Position numbers and translations under genes: made by a program
From: Flavobacterium sediminis
GTDB lineage: Bacteria; Bacteroidota; Bacteroidia; Flavobacteriales; Flavobacteriaceae
Direction of reading: 5' to 3'
Assembly: GCF_003148385.1 (NCBI RefSeq)
Contig: NZ_CP029463.1
Span: 2,790,001 to 2,854,000, forward strand
DNA: 64,000 bases
Part shown: positions 25,395 to 34,770 of the stretch, piece by piece
Position numbering within the stretch: the first letter of the stretch is position 1
How the letters are laid out: each line of letters begins with the position of its first letter
Notes under the pieces: generated by a model
The model's input: only the letters and a program-made list of their open reading frames with translations
Database searches by the model: none
Told to the model about the DNA's origin: nothing

Positions 25395-26633
25395 CTAAGA
25401 AGTTTTAGTTAAGGTGATTTGTAACGATAATTTATCTCTCAATATCTTCATATCTTCACCAACCTTTCTATCTAAAACTTTTGCATAATGTTGTGTAGTT
25501 CTTAAATTTTTGTGTCCAAGCATTTTGCTAACGCTTTCAATAGGAACTCCATTAGTAAGTGTTACAGTCGTTGCAAAAGTATGCCGAGCAATGTGAAAGG
25601 TTAATTCTTTTTCAATTTCACAAATTCCAGCTATTTCTTTTAAATAAGCGTTCATTTTTTGGTTCGATAGGATAGGTAGTAATTTATCTTCATTGATACA
25701 TTGCGGATGATTTTCGTATTTATCGATTATCATTTGTGTAACCGGAAGGATTGGAATTTTAGAAGCACTTTCGGTTTTTTGTCTATGAGTGAATATCCAT
25801 TGCTCTCCATCAATACCAAAGCTGATATGCGACTTTGTTAAGTTTTTGACATCTATGTAAGCTAAACCAGTAAAGCAGCTAAAAAGGAAGATATCGCGAA
25901 CTAAGGATAGTCTTTCTGTTTTAAATTCTTTTTCAATTATAGCTTGAACTTCTTCTTCGGATAAATAAACTCGTTCCACTTCTTTTACTTTTGATTTATA
26001 GTTAGCAAATGGGTTTTTATCGAGCCAATCATTAGCCAAACATATCTTGATAATCTTATTGAAGTTCTTGATGTATTTAACCGCCGTGTTATTAGCACAG
26101 TTTCTAACACTTCTTAGCCAAAACTCGTAATCGGAGATAAAAGCATGATCAATCTTTGTAATATCGATATCTGAAATATTGTATTTCCATTGCATAAATT
26201 CAATGGTATGCTTGAGTGATGTCGTATAACGCTCTAATGTACCCGAAGCATATTCTTTACCAACTAATTCTTTTATTTTGTTGTTGTGGTCTTGGAAGAT
26301 AGGAACGAGCATTCTTTGACGTTCTTCAGTACCAAGTAACTTATTTTTGAAATTTTCTATAGATAGGGTCTCGTTTCGATGAAGCAGTTCCATTTGTGCA
26401 TCTAATACTTTTGATTTCATTAAATCAAGGTAACTATTGATTGAACGAGCTTCATCTGTTGTACCTTTCATTTTAGCTAATTCGCTTGACCATTTTGATT
26501 TTTCTACAAACTTTTTGGTACTGAATTCAAGTCGCTTCCCGTCAACTGTTAGTCTTACATAAATTGGAAGTAGTCCATTTGCATTGGCTTTTGTGCTTTT
26601 GGCATAAAAGTGAAGTGTGATTTTTGTTTTCAT
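25395..26633 (-). CDS. Tyrosine-type site-specific integrase
   Basis: About 412 aa starting at MKTKITLHFYAKS (a start 12 nt upstream is possible). It has an N-terminal arm-binding beta domain, a SAM-like core-binding domain (about 105-215) and the catalytic domain. Visible catalytic residues include the first arginine region FTGLAYIDV and the box HIARHTFATTVTLTNGVPIESVSKMLGH, with the nucleophile in HYAKVL. This is the usual Bacteroidetes mobile-element integrase. It lies 274 bp from tRNA-Ser(UGA) and points away from it, which suggests the element edge is here. Confidence 0.93.
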   Translation of the reverse strand: MKTKITLHFYAKSTKANANGLLPIYVRLTVDGKRLEFSTKKFVEKSKWSSELAKMKGTTDEARSINSYLDLMKSKVLDAQMELLHRNETLSIENFKNKLLGTEERQRMLVPIFQDHNNKIKELVGKEYASGTLERYTTSLKHTIEFMQWKYNISDIDITKIDHAFISDYEFWLRSVRNCANNTAVKYIKNFNKIIKICLANDWLDKNPFANYKSKVKEVERVYLSEEEVQAIIEKEFKTERLSLVRDIFLFSCFTGLAYIDVKNLTKSHISFGIDGEQWIFTHRQKTESASKIPILPVTQMIIDKYENHPQCINEDKLLPILSNQKMNAYLKEIAGICEIEKELTFHIARHTFATTVTLTNGVPIESVSKMLGHKNLRTTQHYAKVLDRKVGEDMKILRDKLSLQITLTKTS

Positions 26634-26759
26634 TGTGGTGACCAATTAATTATTACTCAATTTAAATTCCTAATTGAAATCAAACAAGATGTTTACTGAC
26701 TGAACAAGCTATTGAACCAGTCGTTGAACCCAATGTTTGTAGGTGTTGAGGTAATTTAG

Positions 26760-26793
26760 CGAGACCCTAATTTTTGAATTTTCTAGGGTCTCG
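26760..26793. other. Hairpin between integrase and tRNA-Ser
   Basis: A perfect 10-bp stem (CGAGACCCTA 26760-26769 / TAGGGTCTCG 26784-26793) with a 14-nt loop, followed by a TCTCGATTT direct repeat. It may be a terminator or part of the attachment region. No gene is transcribed into it on the plus strand. Confidence 0.5.
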
Positions 26794-26849
26794 ATTTTAT
26801 CTCGATTTAAATAAGATTGAATGAATAATTTGGAATGTCTGCAAAAGAA

Positions 26850-26883
26850 AAAACCCTGTAAATCATAAGATTTACAGGGTTTT
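26850..26883 (-). terminator. Terminator of tRNA-Ser
   Basis: A perfect 15-bp stem (AAAACCCTGTAAATC/GATTTACAGGGTTTT) with a 4-nt loop. On the minus strand it is followed by a T-rich tract, 24 bp past the tRNA 3' end. Confidence 0.8.
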
Positions 26884-26906
26884 GCTACCGTTTAGGATTT
26901 TTTCAG

Positions 26907-26990
26907 CGGAGAAAGAGGGATTCGAACCCCGGACCTGTTACAGTCAACAGTTTTCAAGACTGCCGCATTCGACCACTCTGCCATTTCTCC
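26907..26990 (-). tRNA. tRNA-Ser (anticodon UGA)
   Basis: An 84-nt class II tRNA. The 7-bp acceptor stem is GGAGAAA/TTTCTCC with discriminator G. The anticodon loop CTTGAAAAC carries TGA. A variable arm of serine type follows, and the TTCGAAT T-loop is intact. The CCA end is not encoded. The outermost T-stem pair appears mismatched, which I accept as a minor deviation. It has its own promoter and terminator. The 3' end faces the integrase, a usual insertion site for mobile elements. Confidence 0.92.
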
Positions 26991-27022
26991 AGTAAGTCGC
27001 TATCATTTCGTGATTGCGAGTG

Positions 27023-27052
27023 CAAATATAGGAAGCTTTTTTTAGTTTCAAA
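27023..27052 (-). promoter_or_regulatory. Promoter of tRNA-Ser
   Basis: On the minus strand TTTG (27049-27052), an 18-bp spacer and TATATTTG (27023-27030) lie 33 bp before the tRNA 5' end. This is an exact flavobacterial consensus promoter. Confidence 0.7.
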
Positions 27053-27203
27053 ATGTTTTTCGATAAAAAAACTAACTTTTTTTTAATCTTTTTTTTAAAT
27101 GTTTGATAATCAGTTTTTACGATTTTTAAATAAAAAAACAAATTAGTAAAACGGAGTATTCTAATCGGTATTTCTGTACCTTTGTAGCTCTTCGTAACAG
27201 ATT

Positions 27204-27956
27204 ATGCATTTCGAATTTTCTTACCTGATCTTAATTCCCATTGGTTTTCTTGCCGGCTTTTTGAATACAATTGCCGGAGGAGGGACTTTATTGACACTAC
27301 CGGCATTAATTTTTTTAGGACTTCCGGCTTCTGTTGCAAACGGAACGAACAGAATCGCTATTCTAGCGCAAACTACTGCCGCTGTAAGAGGATTTAAAAG
27401 TAAAGGAGTTTCAATGTATCCTTTTAGTTTGTATCTCGGTATTTCTGCTTTTTTGGGTGCATTTATCGGGGCTAAACTGGCTTCTGACATCAGTGGAGTC
27501 GTATTCAATAAAATTTTAGCCGTGGTGATGATCATGGTTTTATTGACCACAATCTTCAATCCGGTTAAATACAATAAGGATTATGTGGCTAAAGTGACAG
27601 GAAAGCCGCTATGGGTAACAACGGTCATTTTCTTCTTTTTAGGGATCTACGGCGGCTTTATTAATGCCGGTATAGGTTTTTTAATGCTGGTGATCTTACC
27701 TTACATTAACGGGTTAACTCTTTTACAGGCCAATGTTACGAAAGTTTTTGTGGTGGCTTTGTATACAGTAAGTGCAGTTATTGTTTTTGCGCTGGAGCAT
27801 AAAATAAATTATGGTATAGCCGGAATTTTAGCGATAGGAAATACTTCCGGAGCATGGGTGGGGAGTCGTTGGTCCGTAAAAAAAGACGATAGAGTTATCA
27901 AAATTTTCTTAGTGATAACTGTATCGTCTTTAGCTATAAAACTTTGGTTCTTTTAA
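27204..27956 (+). CDS. TauE/SafE (TSUP) family permease
   Basis: A 250-aa inner-membrane protein with about eight hydrophobic helices. It carries the family motif GFLAGFLNTIAGGGTLLTLPAL near residues 14-35 and a half-repeat, GIYGGFINAGIGFLMLVIL, near 147-165. TSUP members move sulfite, sulfonates or other anions; the substrate is not evident. It is the first clearly core-like gene right of the tRNA. TACCTTTG at 27177-27184 may be its -7 box. It ends 5 bp from the opposing ribB gene. Confidence 0.88.
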   Translation: MHFEFSYLILIPIGFLAGFLNTIAGGGTLLTLPALIFLGLPASVANGTNRIAILAQTTAAVRGFKSKGVSMYPFSLYLGISAFLGAFIGAKLASDISGVVFNKILAVVMIMVLLTTIFNPVKYNKDYVAKVTGKPLWVTTVIFFFLGIYGGFINAGIGFLMLVILPYINGLTLLQANVTKVFVVALYTVSAVIVFALEHKINYGIAGILAIGNTSGAWVGSRWSVKKDDRVIKIFLVITVSSLAIKLWFF

Positions 27957-27961
27957 CCTTT

Positions 27962-29098
27962 TTAGTAATTTACATATTCTGTGATTTCTAATCCGTAACC
28001 GATCATTCCCACTCGTTTCTGGTGTTCTTCGGTGTTACTTAGAAAACGAAGTTTGGAAATGTCTAAGTCGTGAAGGATCTGAGCGCCGATCCCGAAATCT
28101 TTAGCATCCATTTTAACCTGAGGAGCTTTCATTATTCCTTTTTCCTGTAATTCTTTTAGTTCTGCTAAACGCGGAAGAAGATTACCGGATTGTAATTCCT
28201 GATTGATAAAGATAATAGCTCCTTTTCCCTCAGCATTGATCTTATTGAACATATCGTCCAGTTTCTTATCGGCATCGTTTGTCAATGTGCCTAAGATGTC
28301 GTTATTGACCTGTGTGGAATTGATACGCGTCAGAACTTCTTCACCTTTGGTCCAGTTGCCTTTTGTTAAAGCAAGGTGTACCTGTTTGTTAGTGGTTTGA
28401 AGATAGGCTCTTAAGCGGAATGTTCCGAAGCGGGTTTCGATTTCAAAGTCTTCTTTCTTCTGGATTAAACTATCGTGTTGCATGCGGTAAGCAACAAGAG
28501 CTTCAATAGAAACTAATTTAAGATCAAATTTTTTAGCTACTTCTACTAATTGAGGCAAGCGAGCCATAGTTCCGTCTTCATTTAAAATTTCGACCAAGAT
28601 ACCGGCTGGTTTCAGACCGGCCAATCGGGCAAAATCAACAGCGGCTTCAGTATGTCCGGTTCGTCTTAAAACCCCACCTTGTTTGGCGATCAAAGGGAAA
28701 ATATGTCCGGGACGACCCAAATCTTCAGATTTTGTATCTTCTTCAATTAATGATTTTATGGTTTTGGCTCTGTCATGAACTGAAATCCCTGTTGTACAGC
28801 CATTACCGATCAAATCAACAGAAACGGTAAATGCTGTTTGGTGCAATACGGTATTGTTGGTAACCATCGGGTGTAAATCCAGTTCTTTACAACGACTTTC
28901 TGTAAGTGGAGCACAAATTAATCCACGTCCATGAGTGGCCATAAAGTTGATCATTTCAGGAGAGACCATTTCTGCTGCTGCAATAAAATCTCCTTCATTT
29001 TCACGGTCTTCATCATCTACTACAATAATGACTTTTCCTTGGCGAATATCTTCGATCGCTTCTTCAATAGTGTTGAGTTGTATGTTGTGTGACATCAT
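27962..29098 (-). CDS. ribB: RibB (DHBP synthase) with degenerate RibA domain
   Basis: A 378-aa fusion in riboflavin synthesis. Residues about 8-205 are 3,4-dihydroxy-2-butanone-4-phosphate synthase with intact motifs (VDDEDRENEGDFI, THGRG, TTGISVHDRAKT, RPGHIFPL, RRTGHTEAAVD), which converts ribulose 5-phosphate. Residues about 210-378 keep the outline of GTP cyclohydrolase II but contain no cysteine. The three zinc cysteines and the catalytic segment are therefore gone. This corresponds to the RibBX type, so a separate RibA must exist elsewhere. It begins just 2 bp after the LptF/G gene and is probably co-transcribed. Confidence 0.92.
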   Translation of the reverse strand: MMSHNIQLNTIEEAIEDIRQGKVIIVVDDEDRENEGDFIAAAEMVSPEMINFMATHGRGLICAPLTESRCKELDLHPMVTNNTVLHQTAFTVSVDLIGNGCTTGISVHDRAKTIKSLIEEDTKSEDLGRPGHIFPLIAKQGGVLRRTGHTEAAVDFARLAGLKPAGILVEILNEDGTMARLPQLVEVAKKFDLKLVSIEALVAYRMQHDSLIQKKEDFEIETRFGTFRLRAYLQTTNKQVHLALTKGNWTKGEEVLTRINSTQVNNDILGTLTNDADKKLDDMFNKINAEGKGAIIFINQELQSGNLLPRLAELKELQEKGIMKAPQVKMDAKDFGIGAQILHDLDISKLRFLSNTEEHQKRVGMIGYGLEITEYVNY

Positions 29099-29100
29099 GT

Positions 29101-30573
29101 TTAGTTGTTATTTTCTTTATTTTTATTGTTGTTGAATAATCGTTTAAAAGGCTTCGTTAACCAATCAAAATTAATGCTTCCCATAAGCCCGATATCGTTG
29201 GTCGCCCTGTAAGTTAATACGATGGCAAGAGGGGTTAACAAGATAGAAGCCATCCACACTCCTAAAAAGGTAGGAATAGAGTCTTCCTGAGCTAATTTTC
29301 TTCCGAAAGTATTAGTGAAGTGAAAAGCAATAAAGATCACTATGGCAAATACTATAGGTAACCCGATTCCTCCCTTTCTGATAATAGCCCCCAAAGGAGC
29401 TCCGATAAAGAACATTAGCAGACAAGAATAGGCGATCATGAATTTTTCATGGATCACGATCCAATGGCTGTTAATCTGTTTCTTTTTGTTTTCCAGATCG
29501 GTTTTGCTGTTATGAATGCTGAATTCTGTACTGGTAACATTGTTCTTTGCAGCTTCCAGAATTCGTTTTTGATCTTTTTCGTCGTAGAGGCTTAATAGAT
29601 CCTCTATTTTTTTTGTTTTATCTACTATAGTGGTGTCTTTGTTTGCAGGCAACAGATTCAGTTTTTTAGTGAAGATCACTTCCTGACGTTGCGCCATATT
29701 GTCTGCCATTGAGATAATGTCTTTGTCATAGTTGCGTTGCAAAGAATCTACGGTGTAGCTTAACTCTCTCAGGTTTAACATCTTTTCCGATGTAACGTCG
29801 TCGTCATTATTGTCAGCAGTGTTTAGTTTTGTGAGGTCAATATTGATGGTATATTTTTTAAAACTACTTTTTGCAAAGGGGTATTTTTTTCGGTCTTTGT
29901 ATTCTTTCGGAATAATGTTCTCATAATAGTCACCGTTAAAAAGCTGTAATTGTAAATAATTAGACCCTTCCTGACTTTGTAGGAGTCCGCTTTTAGCTTT
30001 AATTACAGTATTGGCACCCAATCCGTGTTTAGTGTTTTTAACGTGCATGATAACGTCTTCCAATACTTCACCGTTGTTACCTGATTTTTTTTCAACTTTA
30101 ATATTAATGTTACCGATGCTGTTGAATTGCCCTTCACCGATAGCCATAGCAGGACTTTGCTGAACGATGTCTTTTCGCAGGTTGATAAAGCGGTATTGAG
30201 CTTCCGGTATAACATTGTTGGCAAAAACAAAGGAAACCAGGCTCAGTATAAAGATACTGACCGTTAACATACGCATAGAACGCTGTAGTGAGATACCGGA
30301 TGATTTCATGGCGGCAAACTCATAGTTCTCGGCAAAACTACCGAAGGTCATGATTGAAGCCAGTAAAACAGATAGCGGAAGAACTAAAGGAACGATCGTA
30401 GGCGCATAGAAGGATAAGAACTTTAAAACAGTAAAGGTATCCAGGTCTTTACCGGCTAATTCAGAGATGAATAGCCAGATTCCTTGTAATACGAATATAA
30501 AAAACAAGATTACAAACACAGAAGCGAATGTAATCATGAAGGATTTGATAATATATTTGTCTAATATTTTCAC
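29101..30573 (-). CDS. LptF/LptG-family permease
   Basis: A 490-aa inner-membrane protein of the YjgP/YjgQ family, the transmembrane part of the LptB2FG transporter that extracts lipopolysaccharide. The N-terminal MKILDKYIIKSFMITFASVFVILF and the conserved TFGSFAENYEFAAMKSSGIS stretch are diagnostic. There are three N-terminal and three C-terminal helices with a long periplasmic beta-jellyroll between them. It follows LolA by 9 bp, a sensible envelope-biogenesis pairing. Confidence 0.9.
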   Translation of the reverse strand: MKILDKYIIKSFMITFASVFVILFFIFVLQGIWLFISELAGKDLDTFTVLKFLSFYAPTIVPLVLPLSVLLASIMTFGSFAENYEFAAMKSSGISLQRSMRMLTVSIFILSLVSFVFANNVIPEAQYRFINLRKDIVQQSPAMAIGEGQFNSIGNINIKVEKKSGNNGEVLEDVIMHVKNTKHGLGANTVIKAKSGLLQSQEGSNYLQLQLFNGDYYENIIPKEYKDRKKYPFAKSSFKKYTINIDLTKLNTADNNDDDVTSEKMLNLRELSYTVDSLQRNYDKDIISMADNMAQRQEVIFTKKLNLLPANKDTTIVDKTKKIEDLLSLYDEKDQKRILEAAKNNVTSTEFSIHNSKTDLENKKKQINSHWIVIHEKFMIAYSCLLMFFIGAPLGAIIRKGGIGLPIVFAIVIFIAFHFTNTFGRKLAQEDSIPTFLGVWMASILLTPLAIVLTYRATNDIGLMGSINFDWLTKPFKRLFNNNKNKENNN

Positions 30574-30582
30574 CGAAAAAAA

Positions 30583-31230
30583 TTAATCCAATCTGTTAAT
30601 ATAGTAATTAGGGTATTTCGATTCGGTAAAGGTAAAATGATTTTTTGACAAAGGTTGATTTGTTTTAAAAGAATTAACAGTTAAGGTTGTTCGGGTACCG
30701 TTTTTACCGATTTCGATCAGGTTGTAAATATTTTTAGTCTGAATATCGATCCCGATTAAGATCTCTTTACGTTGATCTTTTGAACTGATCGGTGTTAATT
30801 TCACATATTGGATTTTTCTTCCTTTGATATCCTGTAAAATATCCCATGCATATTTGTATCCCGAATTGAAGAAAGTCAGCATTTTGTTAGGAGTGATCGC
30901 ATCTTTGTCTGTTTCGTCATATTTAGAGATTGTGATCTCTTCATCTTCAGGAACAATGGTGTACACTTTTTTGCCATCAAAAATCTTGGTTACTCCCATA
31001 AAGTTTAAGGTGTATAGATTTCCTTTTAAAACTACATTCCCTTTGCTTTCCTGATTGATATTCTCTTTAGGATTGCTTAAAGCGTATTTGAAATCAATAG
31101 TAATGTTTTCGTATGTTTTGATTTTAGCAGAAACTTCATCCAATAAGGCTTTAGCCTTTTGTGCGTTTTGCGCTTGTAAAGTTGTAATACTCAATAAAAA
31201 AAGTAATGCTACTTTTAAAAATTTAGTCAT
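30583..31230 (-). CDS. lolA: Outer-membrane lipoprotein carrier LolA-like protein
   Basis: About 215 aa with a signal peptide (FLKVALLFLLSITTLQAQ). I use MTKFLKV as start, 1 nt after the FtsK stop; a start 21 nt upstream inside ftsK is possible. The body has the LolA half-barrel pattern (SKGNVVLKGNLYTLNFMGVTKIFDGKKVYT) and a C-terminal VNSFKTNQPLSKNHFTF strand. LolA carries lipoproteins across the periplasm to the outer membrane. Bacteroidetes usually lack LolB. Confidence 0.88.
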   Translation of the reverse strand: MTKFLKVALLFLLSITTLQAQNAQKAKALLDEVSAKIKTYENITIDFKYALSNPKENINQESKGNVVLKGNLYTLNFMGVTKIFDGKKVYTIVPEDEEITISKYDETDKDAITPNKMLTFFNSGYKYAWDILQDIKGRKIQYVKLTPISSKDQRKEILIGIDIQTKNIYNLIEIGKNGTRTTLTVNSFKTNQPLSKNHFTFTESKYPNYYINRLD

Positions 31231-31231
31231 T

Positions 31232-33745
31232 TTAATTATGGTTTTGTTCATTGTTTAAAAATTCGTCTAAGGCTACTAAATCCGGAACCAGTACAGAACG
31301 GGCTTTACTACCTTCAAAAGGTCCTACAATTCCAGCCGCTTCTAACTGATCGATGATTCTTCCGGCTCTGTTATAGCCTAATTTTAATTTTCTCTGGATC
31401 AAAGAAGCACTTCCTTGTTGTGCTGTTACAATCACTTCGGCTGCTTCTCTGAATAAAGAGTCACGTTCGGAAATATCTATATCAAGACTTGTGCCACTTT
31501 CTTCTCCAACGTATTCCGGCAGAAGATAAGCATCAGGATAAGCTTTTTGATTACCGATAAAATCACATATTTTTTCAACTTCAGGAGTGTCTACAAAAGC
31601 ACATTGTACCCTTGTAAGGTCATTTCCCTGAGTATATAATAAATCTCCGCGACCGATCAATTGATCTGCACCCTGATTGTCTAAGATTGTTCTGGAATCT
31701 ATCTTTGAAGTTACCCGGAAAGCAATACGAGCCGGGAAATTAGCTTTAATGATACCTGTTATCACATTAACGGAAGGTCTTTGTGTAGCAATGATTAAGT
31801 GAATACCGATGGCTCTGGCTAATTGTGCCAAACGGGCAATAGGGGTTTCCACTTCTTTTCCTGCCGTCATGATCAGATCAGCAAACTCATCAACAACGAG
31901 TACAATATAAGGTAGAAAACGGTGTCCGTTTTCAGGATTCAATTTGCGTAATTTGAATTTTTCATTGTATTCTTTAATGTTACGAACCATAGCATCTTTT
32001 AAGAGATTGTAACGGTTGTCCATTTCAATACACAATGAATTTAAAGTGTTAATTACTTTGGTGTTATCGGTAATAATAGCTTCTTCCGTATCCGGTAGTT
32101 TTGCCAAGTAGTGTCGTTCAATTTTATTAAAAAGTGTTAGTTCCACTTTTTTAGGATCGACCAAAACAAATTTAACCTCTGCCGGATGTTTTTTGTACAA
32201 TAAAGAGGTTAGAATAGCATTTAAACCTACTGATTTACCCTGACCTGTTGCTCCTGCCATCAGTAAGTGCGGCATTTTAGCCAGATCAACGACAAAGGTT
32301 TCATTGGAAATGTTTTTTCCTAAAGCAATCGGTAATTCCATTTCGGCTTGCTGGAATTTCGGTGAAGCAATAACCGATTTCATGGCAACCATTGTCGGTT
32401 TGTTGTTCGGAACTTCAATACCGATAGTTCCTTTACCCGGAATAGGAGCAATGATACGGATTCCTAATGCGGATAATGATAAAGCAATATCGTCTTCCAG
32501 ATTCTTAATTTTTGAGATACGGATTCCGGCTTCCGGCACAATCTCATAAAGCGTTACTGTAGGTCCTACTGTAGCTTTGATCTGAGAGATTCCGATATTG
32601 TAGTTACGTAGCGTTTCAACGATTCGGTTTTTGTTTTCTTCCAGCTCGTTTTGATCTATAGTAATTCCTCCTGTTGAATACTCTTTCAGCAGATCGATAG
32701 GAGGCAGCTGGTAGTTCGAAAGTTCTAAAGTAGGATCAAATTCTCCGAAATCTTGAACTAATTTAGCCGCTAAATTTTCGGTAACAGATTCTTCTTCTTC
32801 GTATTTTTCAATAACAAAGTCGCTTTCAGTAGTGTTCTCTTCTTCTTTTGAAGACTCCGGTGTTTGTATATTCAACGATTGACTATTGTTCTCTGTATTA
32901 GGTTTTGCATTCAGACTTAATTCAGAAGCATTAGATATAGTTGGTTTTAATTCTTCCTTATTGATCTCAAAAGAAGAAGTCGGTTTTAGTTCAATTTTAG
33001 AAAGTTCTTCTTCGTCTTCACGGAGTACAAAATCGTCTTCATTTTTACCGTTTTCTACAGGAATGGAAGTGTCTTCAACGGAGTATTCATTCTCAAAGGT
33101 AGAAGTTGGACTTGCCTCTGAAGCTGCAAGTTCAGCCTCTTCCTGTAATACTTTAGCCGGTTTTTCAAAAAAGTTCTTTACATTTTCAACGGAGATTTTG
33201 ATTCGGAAAACGAGAAAGATCACCACGCCAAATACAAGGCTTAATAATGTACCCACCTTACCGATGTAATCCTGAATGAATAAATTCATCTCAAAACCAA
33301 CCACTCCGGAAAGTTGGGGAAGGAGATCCCAAAAGAAACCGAAAAGTATTGATAATACAATTATCAGGTAGAGATCCCAAAAAAATATCTTCTTAAGTTT
33401 AGTAACGGAAAGGTCTAAAATAAGGTATACGCCTGTTAAAGATAACATTCGGACAAAAATGAATGAAGCAACCCCGAAACCTTTGTACAGGAAAAAATCG
33501 GATAGAAAGGCACCGAATTTTCCTAACCAGTTATTGACTTTAACCGCTCTGTTCAGGACATCATTAACCTGACTTTGATCGTAGTTTCCGGTAACAAAAT
33601 AAGAAACGAAAGATAGCAGTAATGCTACAGCCAATAAAATGAGCAACACACCTATAGCAAATTTTTGCTGCTTAGTAGGTTGCCAAGATATTTTTTCTTT
33701 TAGAGGTACGGAGTTTTTTTTGTTTTGCTTTTCTTTTTTTGCCAT
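31232..33745 (-). CDS. ftsK: FtsK/SpoIIIE DNA translocase
   Basis: An 837-aa protein: four N-terminal membrane helices (about 28-180), a long acidic and serine-rich linker (about 195-340), then the RecA-like motor with Walker A GATGQGKSVGLNA and Walker B YIVLVVDEFADLI. A C-terminal gamma winged-helix domain follows (SASLIQRKLKLGYNRAGRIIDQLEAAGIVGP), which reads KOPS-type sites. It acts at the division septum to segregate chromosome termini and activate XerCD. It lies just upstream of LolA in the same direction. Confidence 0.96.
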   Translation of the reverse strand: MAKKEKQNKKNSVPLKEKISWQPTKQQKFAIGVLLILLAVALLLSFVSYFVTGNYDQSQVNDVLNRAVKVNNWLGKFGAFLSDFFLYKGFGVASFIFVRMLSLTGVYLILDLSVTKLKKIFFWDLYLIIVLSILFGFFWDLLPQLSGVVGFEMNLFIQDYIGKVGTLLSLVFGVVIFLVFRIKISVENVKNFFEKPAKVLQEEAELAASEASPTSTFENEYSVEDTSIPVENGKNEDDFVLREDEEELSKIELKPTSSFEINKEELKPTISNASELSLNAKPNTENNSQSLNIQTPESSKEEENTTESDFVIEKYEEEESVTENLAAKLVQDFGEFDPTLELSNYQLPPIDLLKEYSTGGITIDQNELEENKNRIVETLRNYNIGISQIKATVGPTVTLYEIVPEAGIRISKIKNLEDDIALSLSALGIRIIAPIPGKGTIGIEVPNNKPTMVAMKSVIASPKFQQAEMELPIALGKNISNETFVVDLAKMPHLLMAGATGQGKSVGLNAILTSLLYKKHPAEVKFVLVDPKKVELTLFNKIERHYLAKLPDTEEAIITDNTKVINTLNSLCIEMDNRYNLLKDAMVRNIKEYNEKFKLRKLNPENGHRFLPYIVLVVDEFADLIMTAGKEVETPIARLAQLARAIGIHLIIATQRPSVNVITGIIKANFPARIAFRVTSKIDSRTILDNQGADQLIGRGDLLYTQGNDLTRVQCAFVDTPEVEKICDFIGNQKAYPDAYLLPEYVGEESGTSLDIDISERDSLFREAAEVIVTAQQGSASLIQRKLKLGYNRAGRIIDQLEAAGIVGPFEGSKARSVLVPDLVALDEFLNNEQNHN

Positions 33746-33780
33746 TTTAGACTTAACTCTATTTTACAAAAATAGAGAAT

Positions 33781-34155
33781 TTATGCTAAATACGGAATAT
33801 AAATTATAGCAGCAACAGCAATTGCAGTTAAAGCAGCAAAGAACACTGCCCCGGCAGCAATATCTTTTATAAAACCGATACGTTCATGAAATTCAGGATG
33901 TACAAAATCAGCGATTTTTTCAACAGCGGTATTTAAACCTTCAATTCCCAGAACTAAACCGATTGCTAAAGTTTGGATCAGCCATTCTGATTTACTGATC
34001 CCGAAATAAAAACCGGCAAGAGTAACTAATAGGGCTACGGAAGATTGTACCATTACACTATGTTCAGTAGTTATTAGTTTGAATGCACCTTTTACGGCAA
34101 AGGTGATGCTCTTAAGTCTTCCGGTGAAGAACGTTTCGTCTTTTTTAAATTCCAT
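33781..34155 (-). CDS. dgkA: Diacylglycerol/undecaprenol kinase family protein
   Basis: A 124-aa small membrane kinase. It has three hydrophobic helices and the family motif EGLNTAVEKIADFV (about 73-86) with the catalytic glutamate and the metal-binding residues. In Gram-positive and Bacteroidetes members the substrate is often undecaprenol, not diacylglycerol. It sits between tpx and ftsK with a 1-bp gap to tpx. TATTTTTG on the minus strand at 33767-33774 fits a -7 element for ftsK. Confidence 0.88.
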   Translation of the reverse strand: MEFKKDETFFTGRLKSITFAVKGAFKLITTEHSVMVQSSVALLVTLAGFYFGISKSEWLIQTLAIGLVLGIEGLNTAVEKIADFVHPEFHERIGFIKDIAAGAVFFAALTAIAVAAIIYIPYLA

Positions 34156-34156
34156 A

Positions 34157-34654
34157 TTATAATACTGCTAAGGCTGATTCATAATCCGGTTCATTGGCAA
34201 TTTCAACAACTTGTTCGGTATATTTTACGATGCCGTTTTCATCAACTACAATAATTGCCCGGGAATTTAATCCGGCTAAAGGACCGTCAATCATTTCCAA
34301 GCCGTTTGTTTTGCCGAAAGAACCGTCTTTAAAATCCGAAAGAGTTATCACGTTATCTAAGCCTTCGGCACCACAAAAACGTTTTTGAGCAAAAGGTAAA
34401 TCTCGTGAAATGCACAATACTTTTGTGTTAGAAAGGTTTCCGGCTTTGGTATTAAATTGTCTTACAGATGTAGCACAGGTTCCTGTATCGATACTCGGAA
34501 AGATATTCAGAACCAGTTTACTTCCGTTAAAATCTGAAAGAGAAGTAGTGGATAAATCATTCTTGACTAAGGAGAAATCGGCTAATTTAGAACCTACTTC
34601 AGGTAAAGTACCGTTAGTAGTTATGGGATTTCCTTTTAGTGTAATTGTTGCCAT
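34157..34654 (-). CDS. tpx: Thiol peroxidase (Tpx)
   Basis: A 165-aa peroxiredoxin. The peroxidatic cysteine lies in SIDTGTCATSVRQFN (near 60) and the resolving cysteine in the second conserved region (CISRD..QKRFCGAEGL, near 94), the Tpx spacing. It reduces hydrogen and alkyl peroxides with thioredoxin. TAATTTTG on the minus strand at 34674-34681 is a likely -7 box, 19 bp before the start. Confidence 0.95.
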   Translation of the reverse strand: MATITLKGNPITTNGTLPEVGSKLADFSLVKNDLSTTSLSDFNGSKLVLNIFPSIDTGTCATSVRQFNTKAGNLSNTKVLCISRDLPFAQKRFCGAEGLDNVITLSDFKDGSFGKTNGLEMIDGPLAGLNSRAIIVVDENGIVKYTEQVVEIANEPDYESALAVL

Positions 34655-34770
34655 CTGTAAAAATATTAGTGGGCAAAATTACTAAATTAAGAAATATTTG
34701 TTTCCTTAAGATTAAATTAATTTTTCTGGATTCTCTTTTTCAGAATTTAGAGCAATCGCTTATTTGTATT

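Noticed and set aside
27962..29150. FMN riboswitch before ribB
   Set aside because: ribB lies 2 bp from the LptF/G gene, with no leader long enough for a riboswitch.
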